NCBI RefSeq assembly: GCF_001042905.1
Contig: NZ_JYLB01000009.1
Coordinates: 186,001 to 250,000 of the forward strand
Origin: Pseudomonas lini
Lineage (GTDB): Bacteria > Pseudomonadota > Gammaproteobacteria > Pseudomonadales > Pseudomonadaceae
DNA: 64,000 nucleotides
Direction of reading: 5' to 3'
Shown here: one piece after another, positions 42,413 through 51,194 of the stretch
Layout: every line of letters starts with the position of its first letter
How positions within the stretch are numbered: the stretch's first letter is position 1
Made by a program: the position numbers and the translations under genes
Notes under the pieces: model-generated
The model's database searches: none
What the model was told of the DNA's origin: nothing
What the model saw: only the letters and a program-made list of their open reading frames with translations

Positions 42413-43942
42413 ATGAGCAATAACGCGTCTTTCACGCCTCCCAGCCTGCTGCTCAGCACCATCGGCCTGTCGCTGGCGACCTTCATGCAGGTGCTCGACA
42501 CCACCATCGCCAACGTGGCCTTGCCGACGATTTCCGGCAACCTGGGTGTGAGTTCGGAGCAGGGCACCTGGGTCATCACCTCGTTTGCCGTGAGCAATGC
42601 CATCGCGCTGCCGCTGACCGGTTGGCTCAGCCGGCGTTTCGGTGAGGTGAAGCTGTTTCTCTGGGCAACGATGCTGTTCGTGCTGGCCTCGTTTCTGTGC
42701 GGTATCTCGACTTCGATGCCGGAGCTGATCGGCTTTCGGGTGCTTCAAGGTCTGGTAGCCGGGCCGTTGTATCCGATGACCCAGACGCTGTTGATCGCGG
42801 TCTATCCGCCCGCCAGGCGAGGCATGGCCCTGGCGTTGCTGGCGATGGTCACGGTGGTGGCGCCGATTGCAGGGCCGATCCTCGGCGGCTGGATTACTGA
42901 CAGTTACAGCTGGCCGTGGATTTTCTTTATCAACGTACCAATCGGGATTTTTGCGGTGATGGTAGTGCGCCAGCAACTGAAGGCGCGGCCGGTGGTGACC
43001 AGTTACCAGCCGATGGATTACGTGGGACTGATCACTTTGATTATTGGCGTCGGCGCGTTGCAGGTGATCCTCGACAAGGGCAATGACCTGGATTGGTTCG
43101 AATCGAATTTCATCATCATTGGCGCGGCTATTTCAGTGATTGCGCTGGCGGTGTTCGTGATCTGGGAAATGACCGACAAGCATCCGGTGGTCAACCTGCG
43201 GCTGTTCGCCCACCGCAACTTCCGCATCGGCACCATCGTGCTGGTGGGCGGTTACGCCGGGTTCTTCGGGATCAACCTGATTCTGCCGCAATGGCTGCAA
43301 ACCCAAATGGGCTACACCGCCACCTGGGCCGGGCTGGCGGTGGCACCGATCGGTATTTTGCCGGTGCTGCTGTCGCCGTTTGTCGGCAAGTACGCGCACA
43401 AGTTCGACCTGCGACTGTTGGCCGGTGGCGCGTTCCTCTGCATCGGTTTGAGTTGCTTCATGCGCGCCGGGTTTACCAACGAAGTGGACTTCCAGCACAT
43501 CGCGCTGGTGCAGCTGTTCATGGGCATTGGCGTGGCGCTGTTCTTCATGCCGACCTTGAGCATTTTGATGTCGGATTTGCCGCCGAGCCAGATTGCCGAC
43601 GGCGCGGGCCTTGCGACGTTCCTGCGGACCCTGGGCGGTAGTTTTGCGGCGTCGTTGACCACCTGGATCTGGATTCGCCGCGCCGATCAGCACCATGCGT
43701 ATTTGAGTGAAAGCATCACCACCTATGAACCGGCGACCCGGGAGGCGTTGAACTCACTGGGCGGGGCGGGTAACCCGGCTTACGCGCAGCTGGATCATGT
43801 GCTGACCAGCCAGGCATACATGCTCTCCACCGTGGATTACTTCACGTTGCTGGGGTGGGCGTTCATGGGGTTGATTCTGCTGGTGTGGCTGGCGAAACCG
43901 CCGTTTGCGGCGAAGGCGGGACCGGCCTCGGTAGGCCATTGA
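42413..43942 (+). CDS. emrB: DHA2-family MFS efflux pump (EmrB-like)
   Basis: ATG 42413 has AAAGGA upstream. The 509-residue protein has fourteen predicted helices, the DHA2 motif LDTTIANVALPTISGNL in helix 1 (residues 27-43) and a motif-C-like glycine/proline pattern in helix 5 (VAPIAGPILGGWITD). It is the inner-membrane pump of the tripartite system and uses the proton gradient. Typical substrates are hydrophobic drugs, uncouplers and phenolics. Confidence 0.9.
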   Translation: MSNNASFTPPSLLLSTIGLSLATFMQVLDTTIANVALPTISGNLGVSSEQGTWVITSFAVSNAIALPLTGWLSRRFGEVKLFLWATMLFVLASFLCGISTSMPELIGFRVLQGLVAGPLYPMTQTLLIAVYPPARRGMALALLAMVTVVAPIAGPILGGWITDSYSWPWIFFINVPIGIFAVMVVRQQLKARPVVTSYQPMDYVGLITLIIGVGALQVILDKGNDLDWFESNFIIIGAAISVIALAVFVIWEMTDKHPVVNLRLFAHRNFRIGTIVLVGGYAGFFGINLILPQWLQTQMGYTATWAGLAVAPIGILPVLLSPFVGKYAHKFDLRLLAGGAFLCIGLSCFMRAGFTNEVDFQHIALVQLFMGIGVALFFMPTLSILMSDLPPSQIADGAGLATFLRTLGGSFAASLTTWIWIRRADQHHAYLSESITTYEPATREALNSLGGAGNPAYAQLDHVLTSQAYMLSTVDYFTLLGWAFMGLILLVWLAKPPFAAKAGPASVGH

Positions 43943-43956
43943 GACAAAACGCGGTC

Positions 43957-44052
43957 AATGTGGGAGCGGGCTTGCTCGCGAAAGCGGTGTGACAGTCAAC
44001 AGAGATGCTGAATGTGAACCCGCCTTCGCGAGCAAGCCCGCTCCCACAAGGG
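43957..44052. repeat. REP doublet between convergent genes
   Basis: Inverted TGTGGGAGCGGGCTTGCTCG units flank about 45 bp between emrB and lpxH ends. Confidence 0.85.
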
Positions 44053-44067
44053 TTTTGTGTTTGGCCG

Positions 44068-44820
44068 TTAGTTTGCGGGTGCTGCCAGTTGCGGCGGCGG
44101 GGTGAAGTCGAAAGGCGCCAACGCAAACCCATTCTCATCCACCTGCAACGCCCAACCCTGACGATCCCAATCCCCCAACACAATGCGTTTGGCCGACTGC
44201 TCGCCAATCTGCAATTTGTGGATGGCGGGGCGATGGGTGTGCCCGTGGATCAAGGTTTTCACGCCATAGTGCTGCATGATCCGCGGCACTTCTTCCGGCG
44301 TGACATCAACAATGTCATTGGCCTTCATCCGCGTCTGCGCACGACTTTCGCTGCGCAGCTTGCGCCCCAGTTTGTGGCGAGTGCTCAAGGGCAGGTGCCG
44401 CAGGATGAACAGGGTAATCGGGTTGCGCAGGTAGCGCCGCAGCTTCATATACGCTTCGTCGCGGGTGCAGAGGCTGTCGCCATGCATCAACAGCACCGGC
44501 TCGCCGTAAAACTGCACGACACTCGGGTCTTTCAACAACGTGCAGCCGGCCTGTTTGCAGAAGGCCTGGCCGAGCATGAAGTCGCGATTGCCGTGCATCA
44601 GAAAAATGGCCGTGCCGCTGTCACTAAGTTCGCGCAGGGCCTGGCAGATGGAACGCTGGAACGGCGTCATGGCATCGTCGCCAATCCACGCCTCGAAAAA
44701 GTCGCCCAGAATGTACAACGCACTCGCTGAGCGGGCACGTCCAGCGAGCAAATCCAGAAACGCCCGGGTTATGTCCGGGCGCTCCTCTTCCAGATGCAAG
44801 TCTGAAATCAGCAGTATCAC
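44068..44820 (-). CDS. lpxH: UDP-2,3-diacylglucosamine diphosphatase
   Basis: The start is GTG 44820, overlapping the ppiB stop by four bases (GTGA). The 250-residue calcineurin-type phosphoesterase has the metal-binding motifs SDLHLEEERP, GDFFEAWIGDD, GNRDF and HGHTHRP in order. It makes lipid X in lipid A synthesis, at the inner membrane. Gene order ppiB-lpxH beside glnS-cysS is the same as in P. aeruginosa. Confidence 0.93.
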   Translation of the reverse strand: MILLISDLHLEEERPDITRAFLDLLAGRARSASALYILGDFFEAWIGDDAMTPFQRSICQALRELSDSGTAIFLMHGNRDFMLGQAFCKQAGCTLLKDPSVVQFYGEPVLLMHGDSLCTRDEAYMKLRRYLRNPITLFILRHLPLSTRHKLGRKLRSESRAQTRMKANDIVDVTPEEVPRIMQHYGVKTLIHGHTHRPAIHKLQIGEQSAKRIVLGDWDRQGWALQVDENGFALAPFDFTPPPQLAAPAN

Positions 44821-45320
44821 TCAATGATCTCGGCTTTCTCGATGATCACGTCTTCTGCTGGTACGTCCTGGTGGCCGGCTTTGGAAGTCGTGGCCACGCC
44901 TTTGATCTTGTCGACCACGTCGGTGCCTTCGACTACTTTGGCGAATACGGCGTAGCCCCAACCCTGAGCGGTTTTGCCGCTGTGGTTCAGGAAGCTGTTG
45001 TCAGCCACGTTGATGAAGAACTGGGCGGAAGCCGAATGCGGCTCCATGGTGCGGGCCATGGCTACGCTGTACTTCACGTTCGGCAGGCCGTTGTCGGCTT
45101 CGTTCTGGATGCTTGGGCGCTTGTCTTTCTTTTCTTTCATGCCTGGCTCGAAACCGCCGCCCTGGATCATGAAGTTGCCGATGACGCGGTGGAAAACAGT
45201 GTTTTCGTAGTGACCGGCTTTGACGTACTCGACGAAGTTGGCCACGGTGATCGGGGCTTTCTCAGCGTTCAGCTCCAGGACGATGTCGCCATGGTTGGTG
45301 GTCAGTTTGACTTGGGTCAT
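44817..45320 (-). CDS. ppiB: Peptidyl-prolyl cis-trans isomerase B (cyclophilin)
   Basis: The 167-residue protein has no signal peptide, so it is the cytoplasmic type. Cyclophilin motifs are present: FHRVIGNFMIQGGGFEPG (near residue 43) and SAQFFINVADNSFLNH (near 97). It is translationally coupled to lpxH and divergent from glnS. Confidence 0.93.
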   Translation of the reverse strand: MTQVKLTTNHGDIVLELNAEKAPITVANFVEYVKAGHYENTVFHRVIGNFMIQGGGFEPGMKEKKDKRPSIQNEADNGLPNVKYSVAMARTMEPHSASAQFFINVADNSFLNHSGKTAQGWGYAVFAKVVEGTDVVDKIKGVATTSKAGHQDVPAEDVIIEKAEIIE

Positions 45321-45497
45321 GATCGGTACTCTTTATAAGGAGAAGCGTTTTCAAGAAATTCGTGGGTTTCGGGGCGTTCAGGCCCTCAACCAGTCCGGCC
45401 AGTGTCGGCCAAGGCACGCAGTTTAGCGTGCCGGGCGCGAATTTCGAGGCTGTTTTTCATTGGCAACCGATTAAATGCAACCGATTGCCGGCCTGCT

Positions 45498-45530
45498 CTG
45501 TCAGCCACTTGACAGCATCGGCTATGATAA
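45498..45530 (+). promoter_or_regulatory. Candidate glnS promoter region
   Basis: TATGATAA (45523-45530) looks like an extended -10, preceded by the inverted repeat CTGTCA/TGACAG (45498-45503, 45510-45515). A well-spaced -35 is not clear, so the assignment is tentative. Confidence 0.4.
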
Positions 45531-45599
45531 GCCCCTTTGATTTATAACAGCCGCTTTGATTTGGCCAACTGGCCGCGCACTTGTACGTTCAAGGATCCT

Positions 45600-47297
45600 A
45601 TGAGCAAGCCCACTGTCGACCCTACCTCGAATTCCAAGACTGGCCCTGCCGTGCCGGTCAATTTCCTGCGCCCGATCATCCAGGCGGACCTGGACTCGGG
45701 TAAGCACACGCAGATCGTCACCCGTTTCCCGCCTGAGCCCAACGGCTACCTGCACATCGGTCACGCCAAGTCGATCTGTGTGAACTTCGGTCTGGCTCAG
45801 GAATTCGGCGGCGTCACGCACCTGCGTTTCGACGACACCAACCCGGCCAAGGAAGACCAGGAATACATCGACGCGATCGAAAGCGACGTCAAATGGCTGG
45901 GCTTCGAATGGTCCGGTGAAGTGCGCTATGCCTCGCAGTATTTCGACCAGTTGCACGACTGGGCGGTAGAGCTGATCAAGGCCGGCAAGGCCTACGTCGA
46001 CGATCTGAGCCCTGAGCAAGCCAAGGAATACCGTGGCAGCCTGACCGAACCGGGCAAGAACAGCCCGTTCCGTGACCGCTCCGTGGAAGAAAACCTCGAC
46101 TGGTTCGCCCGCATGCGCGCCGGCGAATTCCCGGACGGCGCACGCGTGCTGCGGGCCAAGATCGACATGGCCTCGCCGAACATGAACCTGCGCGACCCGA
46201 TCATGTATCGCATCCGTCACGCGCATCACCACCAGACCGGTGACAAGTGGTGCATCTACCCGAACTACGACTTCACCCACGGTCAGTCGGACGCCATCGA
46301 AGGCATCACCCACTCGATCTGCACCCTGGAATTCGAAAGCCACCGTCCGCTGTACGAGTGGTTCCTCGAGAACCTGCCCGTGCCGGCGAAGCCGCGTCAA
46401 TACGAGTTCAGCCGCCTGAACCTGAACTACACCATCACCAGCAAGCGCAAGCTCAAGCAACTGGTCGATGAAAAGCACGTTCATGGCTGGGACGATCCGC
46501 GCATGTCCACGCTGTCGGGCTTCCGCCGCCGTGGCTACACGCCGAAATCGATCCGCAACTTCTGCGAAATGATCGGCACCAACCGTTCCGACGGCGTGGT
46601 CGACTTTGGCATGCTCGAATTCAGCATCCGTGACGACCTCGACCACAGCGCCCCACGCGCCATGTGCGTGTTGCGTCCGCTGAAAGTCGTGATCACCAAC
46701 TACCCGGAAGGCCAGGTCGAAAACCTCGAATTGGCGTGCCACCCGAAAGAAGACATGGGCGTGCGCGTCCTGCCGTTCGCCCGTGAGCTCTACATCGACC
46801 GTGAAGACTTCATGGAAGAGCCGCCGAAAGGCTACAAGCGCCTGGAGCCGAACGGCGAAGTGCGTCTGCGCGGCAGCTACGTGATCCGTGCCGACGAAGC
46901 GATCAAGGACGCCGATGGCAACATCGTCGAACTGCGTTGCTCGTACGATCCGGAAACGTTGGGCAAAAATCCGGAAGGCCGCAAGGTCAAAGGCGTGGTG
47001 CACTGGGTGCCGGCCGCGGCCAGCGTCGAATGCGAAGTGCGTCTGTACGATCGCCTGTTCCGTTCGGCCAACCCTGAAAAGGCCGAAGACAGCGCCAGTT
47101 TCCTGGACAACATCAACCCTGACTCGCTGCAAGTTCTCACTGGTTGTCGTGCCGAGCCTTCGCTTGGCAATGCACAGCCGGAAGACCGTTTCCAGTTCGA
47201 GCGCGAAGGTTACTTCGTCGCGGATATCAAGGACTCGAAGCCAGGTGTTCCGGTGTTCAACCGTACCGTGACCCTGCGCGATTCGTGGGGCCAGTGA
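45600..47297 (+). CDS. glnS: Glutaminyl-tRNA synthetase
   Basis: ATG 45600 has AAGGAT five bases upstream. The 565-residue class I synthetase has the HIGH motif in NGYLHIGHAKS (near residue 48), the tRNA/ATP region and the KMSKS-equivalent SKRKLKQL (near 282), followed by the two beta-barrel anticodon domains. It charges tRNA-Gln. It is followed 24 bp later by cysS. Confidence 0.96.
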   Translation: MSKPTVDPTSNSKTGPAVPVNFLRPIIQADLDSGKHTQIVTRFPPEPNGYLHIGHAKSICVNFGLAQEFGGVTHLRFDDTNPAKEDQEYIDAIESDVKWLGFEWSGEVRYASQYFDQLHDWAVELIKAGKAYVDDLSPEQAKEYRGSLTEPGKNSPFRDRSVEENLDWFARMRAGEFPDGARVLRAKIDMASPNMNLRDPIMYRIRHAHHHQTGDKWCIYPNYDFTHGQSDAIEGITHSICTLEFESHRPLYEWFLENLPVPAKPRQYEFSRLNLNYTITSKRKLKQLVDEKHVHGWDDPRMSTLSGFRRRGYTPKSIRNFCEMIGTNRSDGVVDFGMLEFSIRDDLDHSAPRAMCVLRPLKVVITNYPEGQVENLELACHPKEDMGVRVLPFARELYIDREDFMEEPPKGYKRLEPNGEVRLRGSYVIRADEAIKDADGNIVELRCSYDPETLGKNPEGRKVKGVVHWVPAAASVECEVRLYDRLFRSANPEKAEDSASFLDNINPDSLQVLTGCRAEPSLGNAQPEDRFQFEREGYFVADIKDSKPGVPVFNRTVTLRDSWGQ

Positions 47298-47321
47298 TTC
47301 AGCGTTAAGGAAGGAGCATTC

Positions 47322-48704
47322 GTGCTTACGATCTACAACACGCTCACCAAGAGCAAAGAAGTCTTCAAGCCTCTGGATGGCAACAATGTGCGCATGTACG
47401 TCTGCGGGATGACCGTGTACGACTACTGCCACATTGGCCATGGCCGCAGCATGGTCGCGTTCGACCTGGTGACTCGCTGGTTGCGGTTCAGCGGTTATAA
47501 CCTGACCTATGTGCGCAACATCACCGACATCGAAGACAAGATCATCAATCGGGCGAAGGAGAACGGCGAGCCGTTCGACGCGCTGACCGAACGCATGATC
47601 ACCGCGATGCACGAGGATGAGGCGCGCCTCAACATCCTCAAGCCGGACATGGAACCGCGGGCCACCGATCATATCCCTGGCATGCTGAACATGATCCAGA
47701 CCTTGATCGACAAGGGTTACGCCTACGCCCCAGGCAATGGCGACGTGTACTACCGCGTCGCCAAGTTCATGGGTTACGGCAAGCTGTCGCGCAAGAAGAT
47801 CGAAGACCTGCGCATCGGCGCGCGGATCGAAGTCGACGAGTCCAAGCAGGACCCGCTGGACTTCGTGCTGTGGAAAGCTACCAAGCCGGGCGAACCGAGC
47901 TGGGAATCTCCATGGGGCGCCGGGCGTCCGGGCTGGCACATCGAGTGCTCGGTGATGTCCACCTGCTGCCTCGGCGAGACCTTCGACATTCATGGCGGCG
48001 GCAGCGACCTCGAGTTCCCGCACCATGAAAACGAAATCGCCCAGAGCGAAGCGGCCACCGGCAAGACCTACGCCAACGCGTGGATGCATTGCGGCATGAT
48101 TCGCATCAATGGCGAGAAGATGTCCAAGTCCTTGAACAACTTCTTCACCATTCGCGACGTGCTGGAAAAGTACCACCCGGAAGTCGTGCGTTACCTGCTG
48201 GTATCGAGCCACTACCGCAGCGCGATCAACTATTCGGAAGACAACCTCAAGGACGCCAAAGGCGCACTCGAGCGTTTCTACCATGCGTTGAAAGGCCTGC
48301 CGAACGTGGCACCGGCGGGTGGCGAAGCGTTCGTCGAGCGTTTCACTCAGGTGATGAACGACGACTTTGGCACGCCGGAAGCCTGTGCGGTGTTGTTCGA
48401 GATGGTTCGTGAGATCAATCGTCTGCGCGAGAGCGATCTCGATGCGGCGGCGGGTTTGGCGGCTCGTTTGAAAGAGTTGGCCAGCGTGCTGGGTGTGTTG
48501 CAGCTTGAAGCCGATGACTTCCTGCAGGCCGGTGCCGAAGGGCGCGTGGACGCAGCCGAAGTCGAGGCGCTAATTGCTGCACGTCTGGCAGCTCGTGCCG
48601 GTAAAGACTGGGCCGAATCCGACCGTATCCGCGACCAGCTCACCGCCATGGGCGTGGTGCTGGAAGACGGGAAGGGTGGGACGACCTGGCGATTGGCTGA
48701 CTGA
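47322..48704 (+). CDS. cysS: Cysteinyl-tRNA synthetase
   Basis: The start is GTG 47322, with AAGGAG about eight bases upstream. The 460-residue class I synthetase has the zinc cysteine and HIGH motif in CGMTVYDYCHIGH (near residue 28), further zinc ligands in ECSVMSTCCLG and HHENEIAQSE, and KMSKSLNN (near 265). It charges tRNA-Cys. The tRNA cluster that follows cysS in P. aeruginosa is not present here; a terminator follows instead. Confidence 0.96.
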   Translation: MLTIYNTLTKSKEVFKPLDGNNVRMYVCGMTVYDYCHIGHGRSMVAFDLVTRWLRFSGYNLTYVRNITDIEDKIINRAKENGEPFDALTERMITAMHEDEARLNILKPDMEPRATDHIPGMLNMIQTLIDKGYAYAPGNGDVYYRVAKFMGYGKLSRKKIEDLRIGARIEVDESKQDPLDFVLWKATKPGEPSWESPWGAGRPGWHIECSVMSTCCLGETFDIHGGGSDLEFPHHENEIAQSEAATGKTYANAWMHCGMIRINGEKMSKSLNNFFTIRDVLEKYHPEVVRYLLVSSHYRSAINYSEDNLKDAKGALERFYHALKGLPNVAPAGGEAFVERFTQVMNDDFGTPEACAVLFEMVREINRLRESDLDAAAGLAARLKELASVLGVLQLEADDFLQAGAEGRVDAAEVEALIAARLAARAGKDWAESDRIRDQLTAMGVVLEDGKGGTTWRLAD

Positions 48705-48736
48705 TTGCAGCGTTTGCTACGCCTTTCACAAAAACG

Positions 48737-48760
48737 AAAACCCGCCTTGTGCGGGTTTTT
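48737..48760 (+). terminator. Intrinsic terminator of cysS
   Basis: AAAACCCGC/GCGGGTTTTT hairpin with a CTTGT loop and a T-rich tail, about 30 bp after the cysS stop. Confidence 0.9.
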
Positions 48761-48773
48761 GTTTGTTTGGTTG

Positions 48774-48893
48774 AAGATCAAAAGATCGCAGGCTTCGCCA
48801 GCTCCTACAGGGTTTTGTTCGCTCACAATGACGCGGATGGACGCGGACCGGTGTAGGAGCTGCCGAAGGCTGCGATCTTTTGATCTTCGCCTT
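48774..48893. repeat. Palindromic repeat (GATCTTTTGATC family)
   Basis: Inverted AGATCAAAAGATCGCAGGCT and AGGCTGCGATCTTTTGATCT arms between cysS and the sigma-54 activator; the right arm reaches the activator stop codon. Confidence 0.85.
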
Positions 48894-50728
48894 TAACCTT
48901 CCAACTGACGCAATCGCTTGTAAAGGGTATTCCGGCTAACCCCCAACCGCCGGGCCAAGTGCGAAATATTCCCCCCAGCCGCCTGCAACTGCCGATTCAA
49001 TTCCTCGGCATCATTCAAATCAACCGCTACCGGCTCCGGCGAATCCACCGGCTCCATTTCCAGGTCGACAAAAAAATCATCCGGCAAATGCTCCGGCCGC
49101 ACGGGTTGTTCCTCGGCCATGGCCAGCGCCACCTGCATCACACTGCTGACCTGGCGCAAATTCCCCGGCCACGGATGACGACTGAACAGCTCCATCACTT
49201 CGGAACTCAACCCGGCCCACTGCGACGGTTCGCGATGCTGTTCCCACAAACGCTTGAACAGTGCTTGTTTATCGCTGCGTTCCCGTAGCGGCGGCAGTTC
49301 CAGGGTCAAACCACCAATGCGGTAATACAAATCCTCACGAAACCGCCCCAGCTGAACCTGTTCGCGCAACGAGCGGTTAGTTGCCGAAATGATCCGAATG
49401 TCCACCGGGAACAACTCGCTGCTGCCCACCGGTTGCACGCAACGCTCCTGCAGTACCCGCAGCAACCGGGCTTGGGTCGGCAGCGGCATGTCGCCGATTT
49501 CATCGAGGAACAGGGTGCCTTTGTCGGCCTTGCGGATTAGCCCGATGCTGCCTTTCTGATTGGCGCCGGTGAACGCACCTTTCTCGTAGCCAAACAATTC
49601 GGATTCCACCAGTTCGGCGGGGATCGCTGCACAGTTGACGGCAATGAACGGCTGTTTGCTGCGTGAACTGGCCTGGTGCAGGGCTTTGACGAAGACTTCC
49701 TTGCCGACTCCGGTTTCCCCGTGGATTAACAGCGGAATGTCCTTTTCCAGCAAGCGCTCGGCCTGGCGCACGGCTTTTTCCACGCGGCTGTCGCCAAAAT
49801 GCAGGGTATTAAGGCTGATCGCTGTGGGCGCCGACACCGTGGGTTCAGCAAACACTCGGGCTTGAATCGGCGCTAGTTTCGGTCGCTTCAACAGGCATTG
49901 AAAACGGTTGCGCCCCGAGGCTTGCAGGGCAAACGGCAGGCCGTCCGGCTGGTTCAGCAGTTCCAGCAAAGAGACTTTGAACAGGCTTTCGACGCTGACC
50001 CGCGACAGGCTGATACCCAGCAGATTGTCGGCCCGGCGATTGGCCGACAGCACCTGACCGGTTTCGTCGAAGATCAGCAACCCGGCCCATTGGCTGTCGA
50101 GGTTATTCAGCCCGGTGTTGAAGGTCAGCTGGAAATGCTGGCCATGGAACAGGTTGAGGATCAGCCGGTTCTCCACGGTCTGACTCATCATCTTGACCAT
50201 GCCCAAGGTGTGCGACGGCGGCAGGTAGCTGTCGCTGGATACATCCAGTACCGCGATCACCTTGCGCTCGGCATCGAAAATCGGCGCGGCGGAACCGGTC
50301 ATGAAGCGGTTGGCCTTGAGGAAATGTTCATCGTGCTCGATATGTACGGCCTGTTCGCAAGCTAGCGCGGTGCCGATCGCATTGGTCCCGCTGCAACGCT
50401 CCATCCAGCTGGCGCCGGCGCTGAAACCTCGGGTCAGGCTCGGCTCGATGAAGCGCTGGGTGCCCCAGGACGTCAGCACCTGGCCCTGATTGTCGGCGAG
50501 CATGATCAGGCAGTTGGAGTTGCTGAGGATGTTCTCGTAATACGGCAGGACTTCCTGATGGGTGGTCTGCACCAGTGAATGCTGGCTCTCCAGCAATTGG
50601 GCGATGCCATCGGCCGGCAGCTGATCGAACGCCGGAGCGCTCTGATGATCGAGCCCGAACGCGCGGCAGCGAGACCAGGAGTCCTGGATGATGGCGTCGT
50701 GGGAGAGCGGCGAGGCAGGTGCGGCCAT
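48893..50728 (-). CDS. Sigma-54-dependent activator (AcoR-like, GAF-AAA-Fis)
   Basis: The 611-residue protein has an N-terminal GAF-type sensor region (about 60-200), a PAS-like part (about 205-275), a sigma-54 AAA+ domain (about 310-540) and a Fis-type C-terminal helix-turn-helix (NISHLARRLGVSRNTLYKRLRQLEG). The AAA+ domain shows Walker A GETGVGKEVF, the sigma-54-contacting GAFTGA loop, Walker B GTLFLDEIGDM and the R-finger region. There is no receiver domain, so it senses a small molecule directly. It is divergent from the glpSTPQV-type operon, whose promoter is of the sigma-54 type, and is its probable activator. Confidence 0.9.
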   Translation of the reverse strand: MAAPASPLSHDAIIQDSWSRCRAFGLDHQSAPAFDQLPADGIAQLLESQHSLVQTTHQEVLPYYENILSNSNCLIMLADNQGQVLTSWGTQRFIEPSLTRGFSAGASWMERCSGTNAIGTALACEQAVHIEHDEHFLKANRFMTGSAAPIFDAERKVIAVLDVSSDSYLPPSHTLGMVKMMSQTVENRLILNLFHGQHFQLTFNTGLNNLDSQWAGLLIFDETGQVLSANRRADNLLGISLSRVSVESLFKVSLLELLNQPDGLPFALQASGRNRFQCLLKRPKLAPIQARVFAEPTVSAPTAISLNTLHFGDSRVEKAVRQAERLLEKDIPLLIHGETGVGKEVFVKALHQASSRSKQPFIAVNCAAIPAELVESELFGYEKGAFTGANQKGSIGLIRKADKGTLFLDEIGDMPLPTQARLLRVLQERCVQPVGSSELFPVDIRIISATNRSLREQVQLGRFREDLYYRIGGLTLELPPLRERSDKQALFKRLWEQHREPSQWAGLSSEVMELFSRHPWPGNLRQVSSVMQVALAMAEEQPVRPEHLPDDFFVDLEMEPVDSPEPVAVDLNDAEELNRQLQAAGGNISHLARRLGVSRNTLYKRLRQLEG

Positions 50729-50813
50729 GGCAGTCGATCTCTGAGCAAGCTTTTATTGTTTTTATGGGTTTTGCATACGTTGGGCTGTCGCGATATCGCG
50801 CCGAAAACAATAC

Positions 50814-50912
50814 CCGTAGGAGCTGCCGAAGGCTGCGATCTTTTGATCTTGGCGCCCGTAAGACCGCGAAGTTCAAGATCAAAAGATCGCAGCCTTCGGC
50901 AGCTCCTACCGG
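50814..50912. repeat. Palindromic repeat (GATCTTTTGATC family)
   Basis: Inverted AGGCTGCGATCTTTTGATCT arms flank about 25 bp in the activator-transporter intergenic region. Near-identical to the element at 12526-12624. Confidence 0.85.
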
Positions 50913-51001
50913 GGGACCGCGTACATTTCAGATGAATGTGGGTGACCGCGTAGATCATGGGGTGAATGTGGCGGCCCACGCAAAAGCATCCATAGAGTGT
51001 T

Positions 51002-51071
51002 GTTCACATTTGTTCATTGTCAACCTTTGAACTGTTCAATTGTTCAGTCACGGTTGTTCATTTCTGTTCAG
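51002..51071. promoter_or_regulatory. Cluster of six TGTTCA motifs: candidate enhancer (UAS) of the sigma-54 activator
   Basis: TGTTCA occurs at 51002, 51012, 51034, 51042, 51056 and 51066, and TTGAACTGTTCAA (51028-51040) is a perfect palindrome. The cluster ends about 65 bp upstream of the sigma-54 promoter and lies in front of the divergent activator gene. Confidence 0.75.
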
Positions 51072-51134
51072 CAACGAACGCGGTTTTCCCTTCTTTTTCG
51101 TATTTTCCAAGCCAGATCAACCGCTTGGGATTTC

Positions 51135-51150
51135 TGGCACGAATGTCGCT
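51135..51150 (+). promoter_or_regulatory. Sigma-54 promoter of the glp-type transporter operon
   Basis: TGGCACGAATGTCGCT matches TGGCACG-N4-TTGCW with one mismatch, and GG-N10-GC spacing is exact. It lies 45 bp before glpS. Confidence 0.8.
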
Positions 51151-51194
51151 GTAGTGCTCCGGTCGCTTGACTCCAATAATAAAAAGGCCGAGCC

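Noticed and set aside
45522..48284. Long open frame of 920 codons on the minus strand opposite glnS and cysS
   Set aside because: It is the mirror frame of two certain synthetase genes in GC-rich DNA, with no recognisable domains and no ribosome site.
48705..48893. tRNA cluster expected after cysS as in P. aeruginosa
   Set aside because: Only a terminator and a palindromic repeat are present; no cloverleaf can be formed.
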